Shown: positions 31,250-43,241, counted from the stretch's first letter. The stretch is DNA of 45,584 bases from Gnetum montanum (GCA_015680685.1 MNCI01018018.1:16549-62132), one strand, 5' to 3'. Made by a program: numbers and translations. Notes: generated by a model from the sequence alone, not told the origin.

Positions 31250-32640
31250 CAAGTAAAATTAGTAAATATATTTCCTTTTCTTTAATTTTACAATTTTTAT
31301 TTTCCAGTTTTTTATCTTTCAATTTTTTGTTTTATCTTTTTATCTTTTTATGGGTAATCTCATCTATGCATAAAACACTCATGTGACTCGTTGGTTGAGG
31401 TGTTGTTCTATGCTATCAAGTCTCGGGTAACTAATTATTTGGATAGTGAGTCCATCACATCCACCCATCCATTTTATTAATAAGAGGTTCTGCTCTGGGT
31501 ACGATGATATTCTTGTCATCATGAAAACTTAAAAGTAATTTTGTGCTCATTATGCCCAGAGATAAAAATGATGGACTAAGAGGGAATGGCTAAGGTGTGA
31601 CATCAAGGAAACTTGTGGATTCTCTTTGGTAACATCTATAGGAGTTATCATGCAACTTGGTTGTGCTAAGATCCTTGTAGATCTAACAAAATGGGAGTAA
31701 GAGTAATAAAGGCACTCAATAAAAAAAATGTTATTCTAGGGGGTCCCATTGGAAAGACATGCACCCATGCTTGAAGGCAGGTGGCTTCTCTAGATTACAC
31801 ATCAACAAAAAAGAGAAGAAGAGAGAGTGTGCTAAAGTGGCCAAACAAAAAGAAAAAAAAAAGATCAAGAGAAAAAGTGCCACAAAGCAATTCTGAATCA
31901 CTCATCCCTTGAATGAAACACCATGTGATCGCATGCCTTGTTGTCATGGTACTCTTATGGTTGTCCATCATGGGATGAAACAATGCGATGTCATTGATCA
32001 GAGGAATGAACTTGGTCTTGAGTTTGGAGCAACGGGCTAATGACACATTAATCATGCCCTACACTTAGGATTCATTATGCCCTGGGTCAGCTACCTCATG
32101 TCCCAATCTCTACAATCCCTTCTATAATTCGCCTCATCTCGTTGTTCATGTATTTGTGATTCATGTCTTGTGTAGCATTGAATTCATATCTCATCATATT
32201 GGTATTTGTATGTGTGTGTTTTGTGGAATTGGTATGGATTACATTTCACCCTCTCGTGCCTATGGACATTTTTCAAGGTAGTTACGTACGGGCATCATAG
32301 GTAGGAACCTGCTTTGGGGAGGACCCACTTACATAATCCTTGTAATTTATACACATCACACATCACCATCACATCATTTTATCCTCTAAGTATTGCATTG
32401 CTAACATTATTCTTTCCTTTATCATCCTTCTAAGTTCAAATGTTCCTATGCACCATCTCATGTCCATTTTCCTCATTCTGTTCATGAATTTCATTGTCAA
32501 ATTCCACCCCATTATACCTTTTGTGCCGTATGGTCTATTCAATGTTACCCTGCACCTTTTTAGTTAATCTCAAATCCTTCATTTGTGGCCTTGGAAATTT
32601 AGAAATTCATTAATTTTACTAAGTACCCTATTTTCAATGG
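31250..32640 (+). other. Conserved non-coding block of element C
   Basis: No coding signal. It carries the two blocks shared with A and D: GGAAAGACATG with ACCCATGC at 31752-31775, and CCTGCTTTGGGGAGGACCCA at 32309-32328. It replaces the place where pol would be in an autonomous element, although the same blocks lie after pol in D, so the pol deletion is upstream of them. Confidence 0.6.
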
Positions 32641-32740
32641 GCCACGATATCGGGTACCCGATATTGGGTTCGACGCAATATTAGGTCCATGCTATCAGGT
32701 ACGCAATATCACATCCATAAAAAACTATATATATGGGCCC
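32641..32740 (+). promoter_or_regulatory. Internal LTR-like promoter of element C ORF2
   Basis: ACGATATCGGGTACCCGATAT and further CAATAT/GCAATATC units (32644-32710) precede CTATATATATGG (32725-32736). The spacing TATA to ORF2 ATG is about 505 bp (about 511 in A), and the leader shares GAACTTGGAGT and CTTAGTCGTG with A. No LTR termini adjoin it. Confidence 0.68.
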
Positions 32741-33234
32741 CCCATGCACGTCAACATCATTTTACACTATTCATGTGAGGGGGGTTGTTCAAATTTTTCT
32801 CCACGAACTTGCTAACTTATGCGCCTCTCATTCCAACATCCATAACTTGCTTGTTAATGCTTCAATTTCTATTTCTATTGAACCTGTCTGAACTTGGAGT
32901 TTTCAACTTAGTCGTGAAGGGTACACTCCAAGATGTGCATAATTTTTTCAAAATTCATCGTCACTCAAAGGATATCATAAAGGATAAAGAATCGTAAAAA
33001 CTGTTAAACATGTTGCCAAATGAACTTTATCTCTTCACTCATACTAGGGGAATTAATTTTTGGAACCACCTAATCAAATTGGGCCCAATATCAAAACTTT
33101 TAGGGGACATTTTCATAAAATTTCCTAACTCTGGATCACACAAAATAAGAAACAAATTCATTAAAGGCAAGAAGTAAGGTATAAACCAAACTTTGTAAGC
33201 AACCTTACTAATGGATGACCCCTTATGATTGTAG

Positions 33235-36003
33235 ATGGTTCCTAAATGTGGACAACAAGGAGAACCCTCTCAAGGTGCGTCCAAACAACCAAGGAGAGGT
33301 AGAGGCTAGGCATCTCCTAAGGAATGTGTAGAATAGGAGGCATAATCATTCAACATCCATTAAGAGCTTCCTGTTACTATGCAATCGAGACAGGCTGAAA
33401 GAGGAGCCACTGAAGCACCTGAACAAGGACAACGTCTGATGTTGTCCCTAGAATGTGTTCAAGAGATCCTTGAAAGGTCCACATCAATGATCATGATCAT
33501 GGAACTTAGCTTTGAACCTTTCACGGAGTTTGCTTCTGAAGTAGTTAGGGACCAACTCAAAGGATCCCCATTATGGCCTATCCTTTCTGAAAATGGTGCC
33601 TGGTACCTGGGAGAGATGTACCAATTTTGGCACAATAAAGAAGATGGCACCACAGTTGATATTGGTGGTGTTTCTGTAGATTTCTTTGCCAAGGCCATTT
33701 TGGAAGTGTTAAATCTTCCGAATACAAGGCCAAAAGTTGCTCACTTGCCCACTCACTCTGATGCTGATGTGCGAAAAATCTGGTTGAAAAGGGCATATGG
33801 TAAGGAAGACAAGGTGTATGAAGAGTTGAACCTAGAAGAAAAGATTTATTTCAAGATCGGTACTTATCATATCTTCCCCATGAAAGGATTAAATAAAATC
33901 TCAATGTATGCAGCCAAAGAAAGTGCGATATTGATGGGCAAGGTAAATGCCAACTTACCCCATCTGTATCTCATGGAGATTTTGAGGTAGTTTGAGGAAT
34001 GCAAATAGGAAAATTCGCATTTCCCTTCCCTTGTCTCATCAGGAAGCTGTGTTGGCATGTTGGAATTCTGGGGGTACACCAATGAAATCCTTAGAAGAGC
34101 CCAAAATGCTTCATTTGCTGAATTACTGAAGCCACTAGCCCTAAGGAAAAGTGTTGGTAAGACACTGGAGCCAAAACAAGAACAGACGCTGGGGCCCATG
34201 GTAACTCAAACTGCAGGGCCTAGCCAATAGCAAGAAGCGGGGCCCAACATAGGCTAGAGAGACCAATTACCACCACCGTTGCAGCATTATTGACTGTTGA
34301 TGAGCCATCTTAGGGTCATTGATAAGATGGTCAACTAGGGAAGTCGTGATGATGCCAATCTCTTTTAGGTTATCGATGATGCCATACGACCCACAGTTTT
34401 CATAAATTGCGTATGGGGTGAAGTGTCCATCCAAACAGGAGAAGGGAAGACACACTGGTCACAATAGATATAAGGAAATGTTGCATCCTTTCAGGTGTAA
34501 TTAGAAACAAGTGAAGGTGCCACAATCATGGTCATGCAGCTCCAAGATGTAGTAGAAGTCGCAAAAGTGGTCACAAACCACATAAAAGAATCCTTCAATG
34601 TTCTTGTTGTGTAATTGACAGATTTCACAGGAGCATGTGATGCTCAAACTTTGGTCGATCCCTCGATGACTCCTACGGAGCATGAGGATGTTCTTGATTA
34701 GTTGCTGCAAACAGGACAAGTGATGATGTCCTTGTTTGACATCTCGCAAGATGTCACAGCAACTCAATCAAACAACATCTCCACCAAAGGGAAGTTGGTC
34801 ATGGCAGAGATTAGGGCAGAGCATACAAAGTTAGAGTTGGAAAGACTCTAGGAAAGGCTCATCACCTTGCAAGCTACATAGCGGGATCCATCTTGATTTA
34901 TCCCCATAGACCAATTAGAATCTTTCAGGATGGAGCAACTCAATAAATTATTGGTAGATAATAAAAGAGTGGTGAAGGAGTAAGAGAAGGCTAATTGGGA
35001 TGCTTCCAAGGCAAAAGCGCAAACATAAGCGCATGCCAAAGCACTCAAGGCCTTGTAAGAAGAGAATAAACAACTTGCTATAGACAATCTTCAGTTGATC
35101 ACTGTGGAGAAACAAAAGAATGTTCTTGAAGAGAATTTTTAGTAGTTACGAGAACAGTTAGTCAGGGTCAACTAGGACATGAATCGTTTGGCCAAAGACA
35201 ATCGAACCCTCTCAATGGAGGAGGTACACGCAATCCATTAGAAGACAGTAATTGGAATAAGCACATGATAAAATGAGGCCAAGAAACATGAGAAACTGAA
35301 GGAGCACTTTATAGATTAGGTGGGGATGTATAAGTAAGTCATTGAAAAAGAGATCCATATGGCCAAGGCCCACATTAACACCTTCAATGCTCAACACGTT
35401 GATTAGTGGGTCATACTAGACACTTATGCATTCATCTACAAAGCAGAGCTAAAAAGCTGGGACTTGAAGATACAAGATCTTATGGAGTACATGGAATTGG
35501 CAAACCTGTGGTATGCCAATTTAGCCATGTTAATAGCAAGATGCCCGAGAACAGAGTTGGAGAAGCAGGTAGCTACCACTTATGCAAAATATGAAACAGA
35601 ATTTGTAGAGCATAAGAAGATGCTGCAAAAGTTAGAAGTGGAAAATTCTGAGTTAGAGGTGGTTAAAACTAGCTACCAGGGACAAAAAAATGTCATGGTA
35701 GACTTGGCTCGATGGCTTACAGATTACCAGGAATATAAGGATAAAGCCAGAGCCTAGGTGGAGGAATGATGACTATTTGTAGCCTAGTATGTCAAAGAAA
35801 ATAAAATGTTTTTGTAACTGCTATGTCCCTGGGAGGTGCCGACTTCATCAAACATTGGAGCATTAGCATGGATAGCATAGGACCCCCGAACTAAAGAGGA
35901 AAAGCTCCAGGAACTCCTTCAGAGCCATCAAATTCCAAAAACTAAAGCACAAGATGAGGGGAAGCAACCCATGGAGGAACCACTGCCACCTGGAACCACA
36001 TGA
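33235..36003 (+). pseudogene. ORF2 of element C: 923-codon frame of unknown function, stop-riddled but never frameshifted
   Basis: From ATG at 33235 to TGA at 36001 every readable segment lies in one frame, yet more than 30 in-frame TAG, TAA and TGA codons interrupt it. Longest open part: 33379-33990, with FEPFTEFASEVVRDQLKGSP, WYLGEMYQFWHNKED, IGGVSVDFFAKAILEVLNLP and DKVYEELNLEEKIYFKIG. A middle segment (34600-34850) holds MTPTEHEDVLD and TGQVMMSLFDIS. The C-terminal third (34880-35757) is a likely coiled coil, with leucine-spaced EQLNKLLVDNKRVVKE and HKKMLQKLEVENSELEVV. The end, PP.TT then TGA, is shared with A. Several stops fall where A has Gln, Arg or Trp. No transmembrane, nuclease or polymerase motif is seen. 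Env-like or PF20167-like identity is only a guess from position and the GVSVDF...I...L.LP pattern. Confidence 0.75.
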
Positions 36004-36180
36004 GTTCCAACAAATTTTTGTACTTTTGTAATTTTGTGTCCATGTCCCAATTTTGTTGTATGTAATCCTCCACTATGGCATGAATAAATTCCTAGTCAGT
36101 CAATAATCCCATACCTATCCACTATGTAATAAATGGGGCTTGTTCTCATTTTGTTCAACTTGAGGACAAATTTTCATTTA

Positions 36181-36192
36181 GTCGTGGGGGTA
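36181..36192 (+). other. Polypurine tract of element C
   Basis: GTCGTGGGGGTA directly before the 3' LTR; GTGGGGGTA is also found in A. Confidence 0.8.
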
Positions 36193-37041
36193 TGATGAAC
36201 CATGATTTGTTAGGCTTCGATATCAGACCCTCGATATCATGTATGTGATATCACAACCTCACTAGTGATATCGGATACACGATATCGTGGTTTCTGTGTG
36301 AGCCTATAAATACACAATTGGGTGCATGGGAGAGTCATAGGAAAAGTTAGTGTTAGAGTAGGATCTTTTTGTCATTTTCAATTCCTCTCAACCCTTTCCT
36401 CAGTGCATGCCCATAGTGTGATGACTGTAATTGTATGGAACCTTTATTCGAGTGTGACGTACTTGGACATGCACATGACCAGCAACAAGGATTGAGATTA
36501 CTTCATCATTGCAACATTCACTTAGTTTTAATTACTTACTATTATTGTTATTTATTGCTTTCTTAATTAATATTTCTCTACCCTCATTTCCTATCCCTAT
36601 TATTAAACGTGGAATGAGTACAAATTAATCACGAGCATTTAATTGTGACTACTTGGTATCCCAGTAGCATACCTAAAAAATGTGCTTGGTAATCCTAGTA
36701 GTAGTATACGAGGTCCAAGATGTGTACTGATGATTAAGGATGGATGCTCATCGCACTTAGGCTAGCTTAGATTCTCTTTTCCCTTTCCCTCTTAGCTTAA
36801 AACAAAGTTTTTTTCCATTGTTCCTAGGAGTAGCATAGTGATAGGAAACACATCATACACCTCACTTTGGACTAAACCATACGTGACAAAGAAAATACTA
36901 GTCCAGGTTGGAAGACAACGAACTGTGATCGACGAGTAACTATCTAGATATCACAACTAGTTTGTTTGTGGAGTTCGATCGAATCATGCGTGAACACTCA
37001 TATTCATATGGTTGAGTGTAGGGGTACCTCGCCACTCATCA
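36193..37041 (+). repeat. 3' LTR of element C (849 bp)
   Basis: Same length as the 5' LTR; GATATC cluster 36220-36290 and TATAAATA 36305-36312. Followed by the target duplication CCTGT at 37042-37046. Confidence 0.93.
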
Positions 37042-37984
37042 CCTGTCTAAGAATCTTCTTTGACATAGTAAAATAATCTTACCATGGAAAATAAATAATT
37101 ATCATGATAATGCTAGGATAAGAACTGAACTTTTTTACAAGAATTATTATTTGCGAGAGTCCAACTACTTTGCAACATGGACTTTATCTTTGGAAAATCA
37201 ATTCTTAGTGAATCAATTTGGGATTGTTATTTTGAAAAATAAAAAATATTATCTTGACCAAATAATAGATATATACCATAAATATATAGCTAAACTAGTA
37301 AGTAAAGAACATTTAGAATATATCACAAATTTGACATTGAGTATATATCATAAAAAAATATGAAAAGAAAAATCTTTTTAATTTTAGAACTATCTACTTA
37401 GATATATAATCTTAAAATTAATAGCTTTTAAAAATAAGTGAATAAAATTAATTATTAGTGGACAAGAAGGTCCCAATCCTAACAAAATTTATATTACTTT
37501 TTAACATCCCTTCTTGAACTTAGAATAGCCAAAGGATTTGAGATAGAGAGCTATGACTTAATACCAATATTTTTATTAAAGTAAGAAAGTGGTAGCACTT
37601 ATGGAAGATCTTCACCTTGTTGCTTATTATTAATCTTATGTCAAAATATTTAGCATCAACAATAATCTTCTTCTCAACACTAGTTTTAATCTTTGATTTC
37701 ATAATATTCTTGTTAGACAAGGAAATATTTGCCTTACGAGTTATTTATCCAAGTTGCTTAATACTTTCTCTAGTACTAGTAAAAATATACATAGAAGCTT
37801 TTGTCTTGTTTGGATTCTTTATTGTCATTTGTTTATTTTTATCATTGACATTAACTTGATTTTGTCATATCTTAAACTTCATATTGTTTTTTTTTCTATC
37901 TTCAACTTCAACATATTTTTCCTTTTGTTCAAAATTTTTTTTTTCAATAGAAAGGACAAACATTTTAAAAATTAGAACTTTATA
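37042..37984. other. AT-rich intergenic sequence
   Basis: Starts with the CCTGT target duplication. No motif-bearing ORF; may include the remainder of the LTR interrupted at 28266. Confidence 0.4.
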
Positions 37985-38530
37985 ACTTACCAATACCCAT
38001 CAAAATTAACCCTATAACTTAAATCTTCCAAATCAAAAGTCTTTACTAAGCTAACATAGGTTGACATGTCCCTCTTAGTCTACCTCTTTATTAGTTCTTC
38101 TTAGTTTTAATAAAGTGACATTTTCTAACTAGAGCATTGCCTTCTTAGCACATAACCAAAACATTTTAAATGGTTTTCCTTAATCTTCTTATCTATGAGA
38201 GCTACTCCCAAACTTCTCCTAATAAGAGAGTTATTGATATGATATATTGTAGTTGCACTTAACATCCATCCTATCATAAACATCCTTGCCACATGCATGC
38301 ATGATATTGATATTTTTTGATAGTCCAGCATTCCACACCATAAAAGATCATTAAGTGTGACTATAGTTTTGTAGAACTTACTCTTCAACCTAGAGGAATT
38401 TTTCTATTACAAAGCATACCGCTAGCTTTCCTTCATTTTTATCATCATATTTCATTGTTATTTGTCACATAATTATTAATTTCACCATCCACTTAAACAA
38501 GAGATGAACCTTCTTATAACCTTTTAATGG
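37985..38530 (-). pseudogene. RTE-type LINE, RT C-terminal fragment
   Basis: Minus-strand coding remains of an RTE-clade non-LTR element. Sense order: a GMLCNRKIP-like box (about 38400-38450), LKSKFYKTIV (38380s), a run with RMFMIGWMLSATT, GVALIDKKIKENHLKCFGYV and LRRQ (38125-38230), and a broken RGRLRGTCQPML segment to about 38040. These correspond to the KLKGKFYRT, GVAPIEEKMRE-RLRWFGHV and RGRPR boxes typical of plant RTE elements. Frame changes and stops are present. Confidence 0.75.
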
Positions 38531-38783
38531 AGTTTTAGGACAAATAAACACATTACAGATGCTCTGAAGATGATTTTTAGTGGATCTAATATTTTTTAGC
38601 ATACTTGATTTTTTAAAGTGAATCTTATGTTTTTCCAATGGATCTGATGTTTCTCTAATGAATTTGATTTTTTATTGGATTTGATGTTTTTCCAATGAAT
38701 TTGATTTTTCTCTTTTCAATTTTACTCTAACATATTTAATTTCTTGAGAATTCCCTTATAGGAGATTCTATATTGTTCTCAAC

Positions 38784-39655
38784 TGATGAGTGGCGAGGTA
38801 CTCCTACGCTCAACCATACAAATATGAGCATTTCATGCATGATCTGGTTGAATTCCAAGGACTAAGTGCTTATGCGCCCTTGTGGAACAATGGTAGGTTG
38901 GTTGATCGTTGTCTTCCCAAGCTTACCTATATGTCACGATTGTATGGTTAAGTAAGCTTGAGACATATGATTTGTATAGCTTTTATGTTTTTATATCCTA
39001 CGCTAGTAGGGAAGGAGAGAGGTAACTAAGTGACTAATTTAACTTAACTACTCATTAACTAAGTTTTGACTAATCCTAACACCAACATCTATTCCCACTT
39101 GCTGTACACATCCTAAACCAATGCAACACTACTAGGATTACCAACGGTAATCGTTACTGGGTTACTAAGCATTACACACATGCTTGAAGTGGTTGTGCTT
39201 GTGTAATTTAATGATTTGCCTAATTAATCAAAATGAATTGCTGTGCTAATAACAAAAATGTAAAGTGCATAAAATAAAATAAAATAAAATAAATGCATAA
39301 AAAAATAAAATAATAGAAATGTGTAAGAAAACAAATCTCAAGTGCTGGAAGGATGAATCAAAGAGCTCGTCTTTATTACTATACACAAGGAGTGCTTAGG
39401 TACAAAATGCTCAAATAAAGATCCATCTACACTTTGACCTCCTGTTGCAAGCACTTGGAAAATATTTTAACCTTCAAATAGACTACAAGAGTTTCGCCAC
39501 TTAACTGCTACAAGGCTTCTTCCGAATTGTGCGCCTGGGCACTGTATTTATAGACTTGGGAGCAACTACTCTAATAATTAGAATAATTACTAAAGAAACC
39601 ACTAGAGTAACCACTCTAATAATTAGAATAACTACTAGAATAACCACTCTCATCA
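38784..39655 (-). repeat. 3' LTR of element D (872 bp)
   Basis: From TGATGAGTGGCGAGGTAC at 38784 to CTCATCA at 39655. The R/U5 half is homologous to the other LTRs, and TATAAATA is at 39545-39552 (minus). The U3, however, has ATTAGAATAA/ACTCTAATAATTAG repeats (39565-39650) in place of GATATC palindromes. Confidence 0.85.
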
Positions 39656-39670
39656 TACCCCCATGACTGA
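39656..39670 (-). other. Polypurine tract of element D
   Basis: The minus strand reads CAGTCATGGGGGTA before the LTR start TGATGAG. Confidence 0.7.
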
Positions 39671-41574
39671 AATGAAAACTCATTCTCGAGTTCCTTACAA
39701 AATATTGGGAAGGTATAGGATTATTGACTAATTGACAATTGATGGTGGAATGGCATGACAGACTCAATGTGCCCAGTGAATGGATCAATAAGCATATTAA
39801 AACATTAGTGTTCATGACCATTGTGGTGAACACTCATACATAAATGACATCCAAGCCTTTATTTGGCAGCTTGAAAAGAAAAAGAGAGAGAGAAAGAAGA
39901 TGGAGCATGTTGCCGCCAATGTTGAGATTGCGCCTTCCGTTGTTTATCCATAGCCATGCCATCAAACTTGCTCCTTTCGTAAATGCTCTAGTTCTGGTCC
40001 ATCCTGAGTGCTTCCTCCAAGCGTAGTCCATTGATTGTATGATTGTCATATGCACACACAACACGGTCACAAATGAGCAAGGATAGATAACCCACAATGT
40101 AGTTGATACCTTGCCTCGATATGAAGCACATTGGCTGAGTTGTGGTTATGGTTGAAACTAGTTTGGAGATTTATCATTGGCAACTACCCAAGGTGTAGGG
40201 GTTAGGCAATTAGTAAAAACAAAAAAAATTGAAAAATTTGTGCCAGGGCTCCCATGACTAAGAGTGAACCTTTGGTAGCTATAATATGGAAAAACATGAG
40301 GAATAAGAAAGATGAAAAATATCAACAGAAACGCCAATAAAATAGATGTCATGGATGGGGATGAAACAAGAAATGATTGATTGTAGGAAATGTTTAATGA
40401 AAAGAAGTTAATAATTGCACCAAAAATAAATGCTAGTGGGTCCTCCCAAAAGTAGGACCATGCCCTTTATGCCCTGACAAACCCACAAACCAAAGAGTCT
40501 GTAGGCTCTAGGAATGTCATTTGGAAGCAAGAGTAAAAACTTACCGACAAGAATTCACTAAAGAAAAACAATGCATCAACCCAGAATGGACTAATGATAA
40601 AATTGGTAATGAGGTGGAAAATGAGAAGAAAGATAGAGAGGAGAGAATGGAATGGAATTCGAAGAATAAGGTTTTGTAAAGCCCCTTGTGTATTTCATGG
40701 TTAAGATAACTGAGTAGAACTCATCCCAAATTCAAACTCAAACCAACCACATTCAGTGACTTCACATCAATACACTTGGCCAATGCATCCTCTTGAAGCA
40801 ATAAGAATGCTTCCATAAAGAGTCACCACCATTCTGAGGAGAGTGAGATGGAGAAGCAGGAAGTGAGAAAGGGCCTTAGTTAGAGGGAACCTTCAGGCAT
40901 GGGTAACATGTCTTTCCAGTTCCATAACCAGTGCTTGTAGCCCATATTACTTTATTATGTCTAAGGGGTGTGCTTTGAATTCTCAATTGTTTCTCTTTTT
41001 TTTCTTTTTTTTTTGTGTGAGAACCACACCATGAAAAGACTTATTTTTATTCACTCAGCTTCTTTATTTTTGAACAATGTCAGAATGGCAGAAAACCCAA
41101 GAAAAAGCATCCAAGAACCCAAGAGAATGGCTAGCACAAATGCATCGAATCCCCTTGAAGTCACACCCTTTTCATCCTTTGAGTCTTTCCTTGGTTTGAA
41201 AAATACCCAGCCACCAATTCATTAACAAGTTTACTTAGAAAAAGGGGACTGTATAGTTCCAAGCCAAAGGAGAGCATAGAGTTGTATGGATGAGTGGATG
41301 ACATGGACTCATTGCCTGTTTTAACAAAAGAACCATACCTTAATATCAACATTATAATTCAAAGGTAAAAACCAAACATTAGAAATCAATATGATATAAT
41401 TCAATCCACCATCATGAGCACTTATTGGATGATGAATAAAGTAAATCAAGCAAACAAAGAAATAGTAAAAACATGAACGATGGTGTAAAACAAAAATAAG
41501 AAAAGTCAAAAACAAGTGTAAAATAAAAAAATATGTAAAACAAAAATTTAAAAAGAACTGAGGGCCTAGAACAG
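39671..41574 (-). other. Non-coding region of element D between pol and 3' LTR
   Basis: 1.9 kb without recognisable ORF. Holds the family blocks at 40886-40919 and 40440-40465 (minus cores CTGGAAAGACATG and TTTTGGGAGGACCCACT). The minus ORFs at 39834-40097 and 40158-40352 show no family features. No GATATC array is present. Confidence 0.55.
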
Positions 41575-42800
41575 TTAGCATAGGTGGCCATCTCTCCCAT
41601 GACTAAGTTGGAAGGAGGAGATCCAAAATAGTGAGTAAGGTTGTCCATCAAGAGAAGTAGCATGTGTACCGGCTATCCTAAGCTCTTGGAAAGGTTTGGT
41701 TTGTTGCACGTTCACCAAAAGTTTCTTATCCGAGCTCTTAGGTTTGTATATTGTCATGGCCCTTGAAGGAAAAGTTGCATAAATAATATAAGGTCCTTTC
41801 CACGGTGTTTGAAATTTAGTACGTTGTGGCACATGTGTGGGATTCCAAAAGAGAACCTTATCTCCTGGCTGATATTTAACTTTCCTAATTCTTAGGTCAT
41901 GACATTATTTATTGAAGGCCTTGTGCAATTCGTTAGATGATAGGGCAGCTAATTGGTTTTCATCTAGCAATTTAAGGGTTACTAACCATTGTTTCTATGC
42001 TAGATCAAGGTCAAGGTTGAGGTCACATGTCGTGGATAGGGTACGGAGCTCAATTTGAATGGGAAGCATTGGTAATGTATCGTACACTAACTCATAGGAA
42101 GAGTATCCTGTAGGGAGTTTGCATGTGGAGCGGGATGCCCAAAGAGCATCATTTAGTTTAGTGGTCTAGTTTCATCTAATCTTGCTAATGGTTCTTGTCA
42201 ATATCTTTGTAAGCTCCCTATTGGTGACTTCTGCTTGACTGTTCGCTTGGGGGTCGTATGGTGTAGTCAATTTATGCTCAACCCCTAAGTGTTGCATTAA
42301 TTTCTGAAAGGTTGCACCTATGAAGTGTGTACCATTTTCTAAAATAAGTGTAGATGGCACACCAAACCTGTTTATGATTTGTTGTTGAACAAATCGTGCA
42401 GTTGTAGATGATGTAAAATCTTTAACAGCAGCTACTTCAGCCCATTTTGTTAGGTAATCAATGACAACAATAATATAAGCTTTTCCATTAGACATTGGTG
42501 TAATTAGCCCCATAAAATCAATTCCCCAAATGTTGAAGGATTTTAAATGTTGAATCCATTATTGTAGATCCTCCATTCTAGCAGTCATTCCCCCATCACA
42601 TTGACAGCACTCAGAAGATTGGACGAAATGATGGGCATCCCAAAATAATGTAAGCCAATAATATCCTGCAAGCAGGATCTTGATGGTCGTTCGTCTCCTA
42701 GCGTAATGACCCCCACAAGGACCCTCATTAGCATCTTGGAGAACTCGCAGTTGATCTATAATGGGAACATACCTTGGAACCCAGCCATTAGGACACACTT
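41575..42800 (-). pseudogene. Integrase of element D
   Basis: Retroviral-type integrase reading from right to left. Zinc-binding N terminus at 42559-42800: GGHY, GYYW and C-x2-C (CCQC). Catalytic core at 42172-42530: the first Asp in VVIDYLTKWAEV; the second position reads LENGTHF, where Asp is expected, so this catalytic residue is lost; the Glu lies in QAEVTNRELTK. The C-terminal part is at 41575-41832, with KFQTPWKGPYII. No chromodomain is visible, in keeping with Athila. Stops separate the parts. Confidence 0.85.
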
Positions 42801-43241
42801 TGTAAAGTTACCCATTGATCTCCATAAAGTACTTGGCTTGGTGAAGAAACTATTATTTCTTCCTAAGGTGTAACTCTTGTGGTGTTTGTTGGATGAGGAG
42901 ATAGGTAAGAATGCTACTGTACCAATTTGTCTTTGTGGGTGATTAATTATTCACTACACCAGTAAAGAGGAATTCATCAGGGAAGTGATTAGAAATTGGA
43001 TACTCATCCTCTTTGTTGTTCCATCGCAACCGAGATAAATGATTAGCAACTACATTCTTGGTGCACTTGCGATTGATCATCGTTAAATCAAACTCTTGTA
43101 AGATCACAAGCCATCATATGATACAAGGGTTTACCATTGGCTTATTCATGAGGAACTAGATTGCACTATGATCTGTATGTATATATACTTTATATCCCAA
43201 TACATAGTGTCTAAAATTTTCTAGTGAAAACACTACAACCA

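Larger units (their letters stand above)
28267..37041 (+). mobile_element. Element C: complete non-autonomous Athila-like LTR retrotransposon
   Basis: An 8,775-bp plus-strand element with two 849-bp LTRs, a perfect 5-bp target duplication, a tRNA-Asp primer site, gag, a non-coding block, an internal promoter, a 923-codon second ORF, and a purine tract. No pol motif (protease DSG, RT, RNase H or integrase) is found anywhere inside. The LTRs differ at roughly one base in ten by eye, largely C-T and G-A changes, so the insertion is old. It has the same plan as element A. Confidence 0.92.

Noticed and set aside
31795-32055. 86-codon minus ORF inside element C
   Set aside because: Antisense to the conserved non-coding block; hydrophobic low-complexity product from a purine-rich sense strand.
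33235-36003. Calling ORF2 an envelope gene
   Set aside because: No signal peptide or membrane segment is visible in readable parts; only its position suggests env-like.
36193-37041. A second independent element after C
   Set aside because: Length, sequence and the shared CCTGT target duplication show it is the 3' LTR of C.
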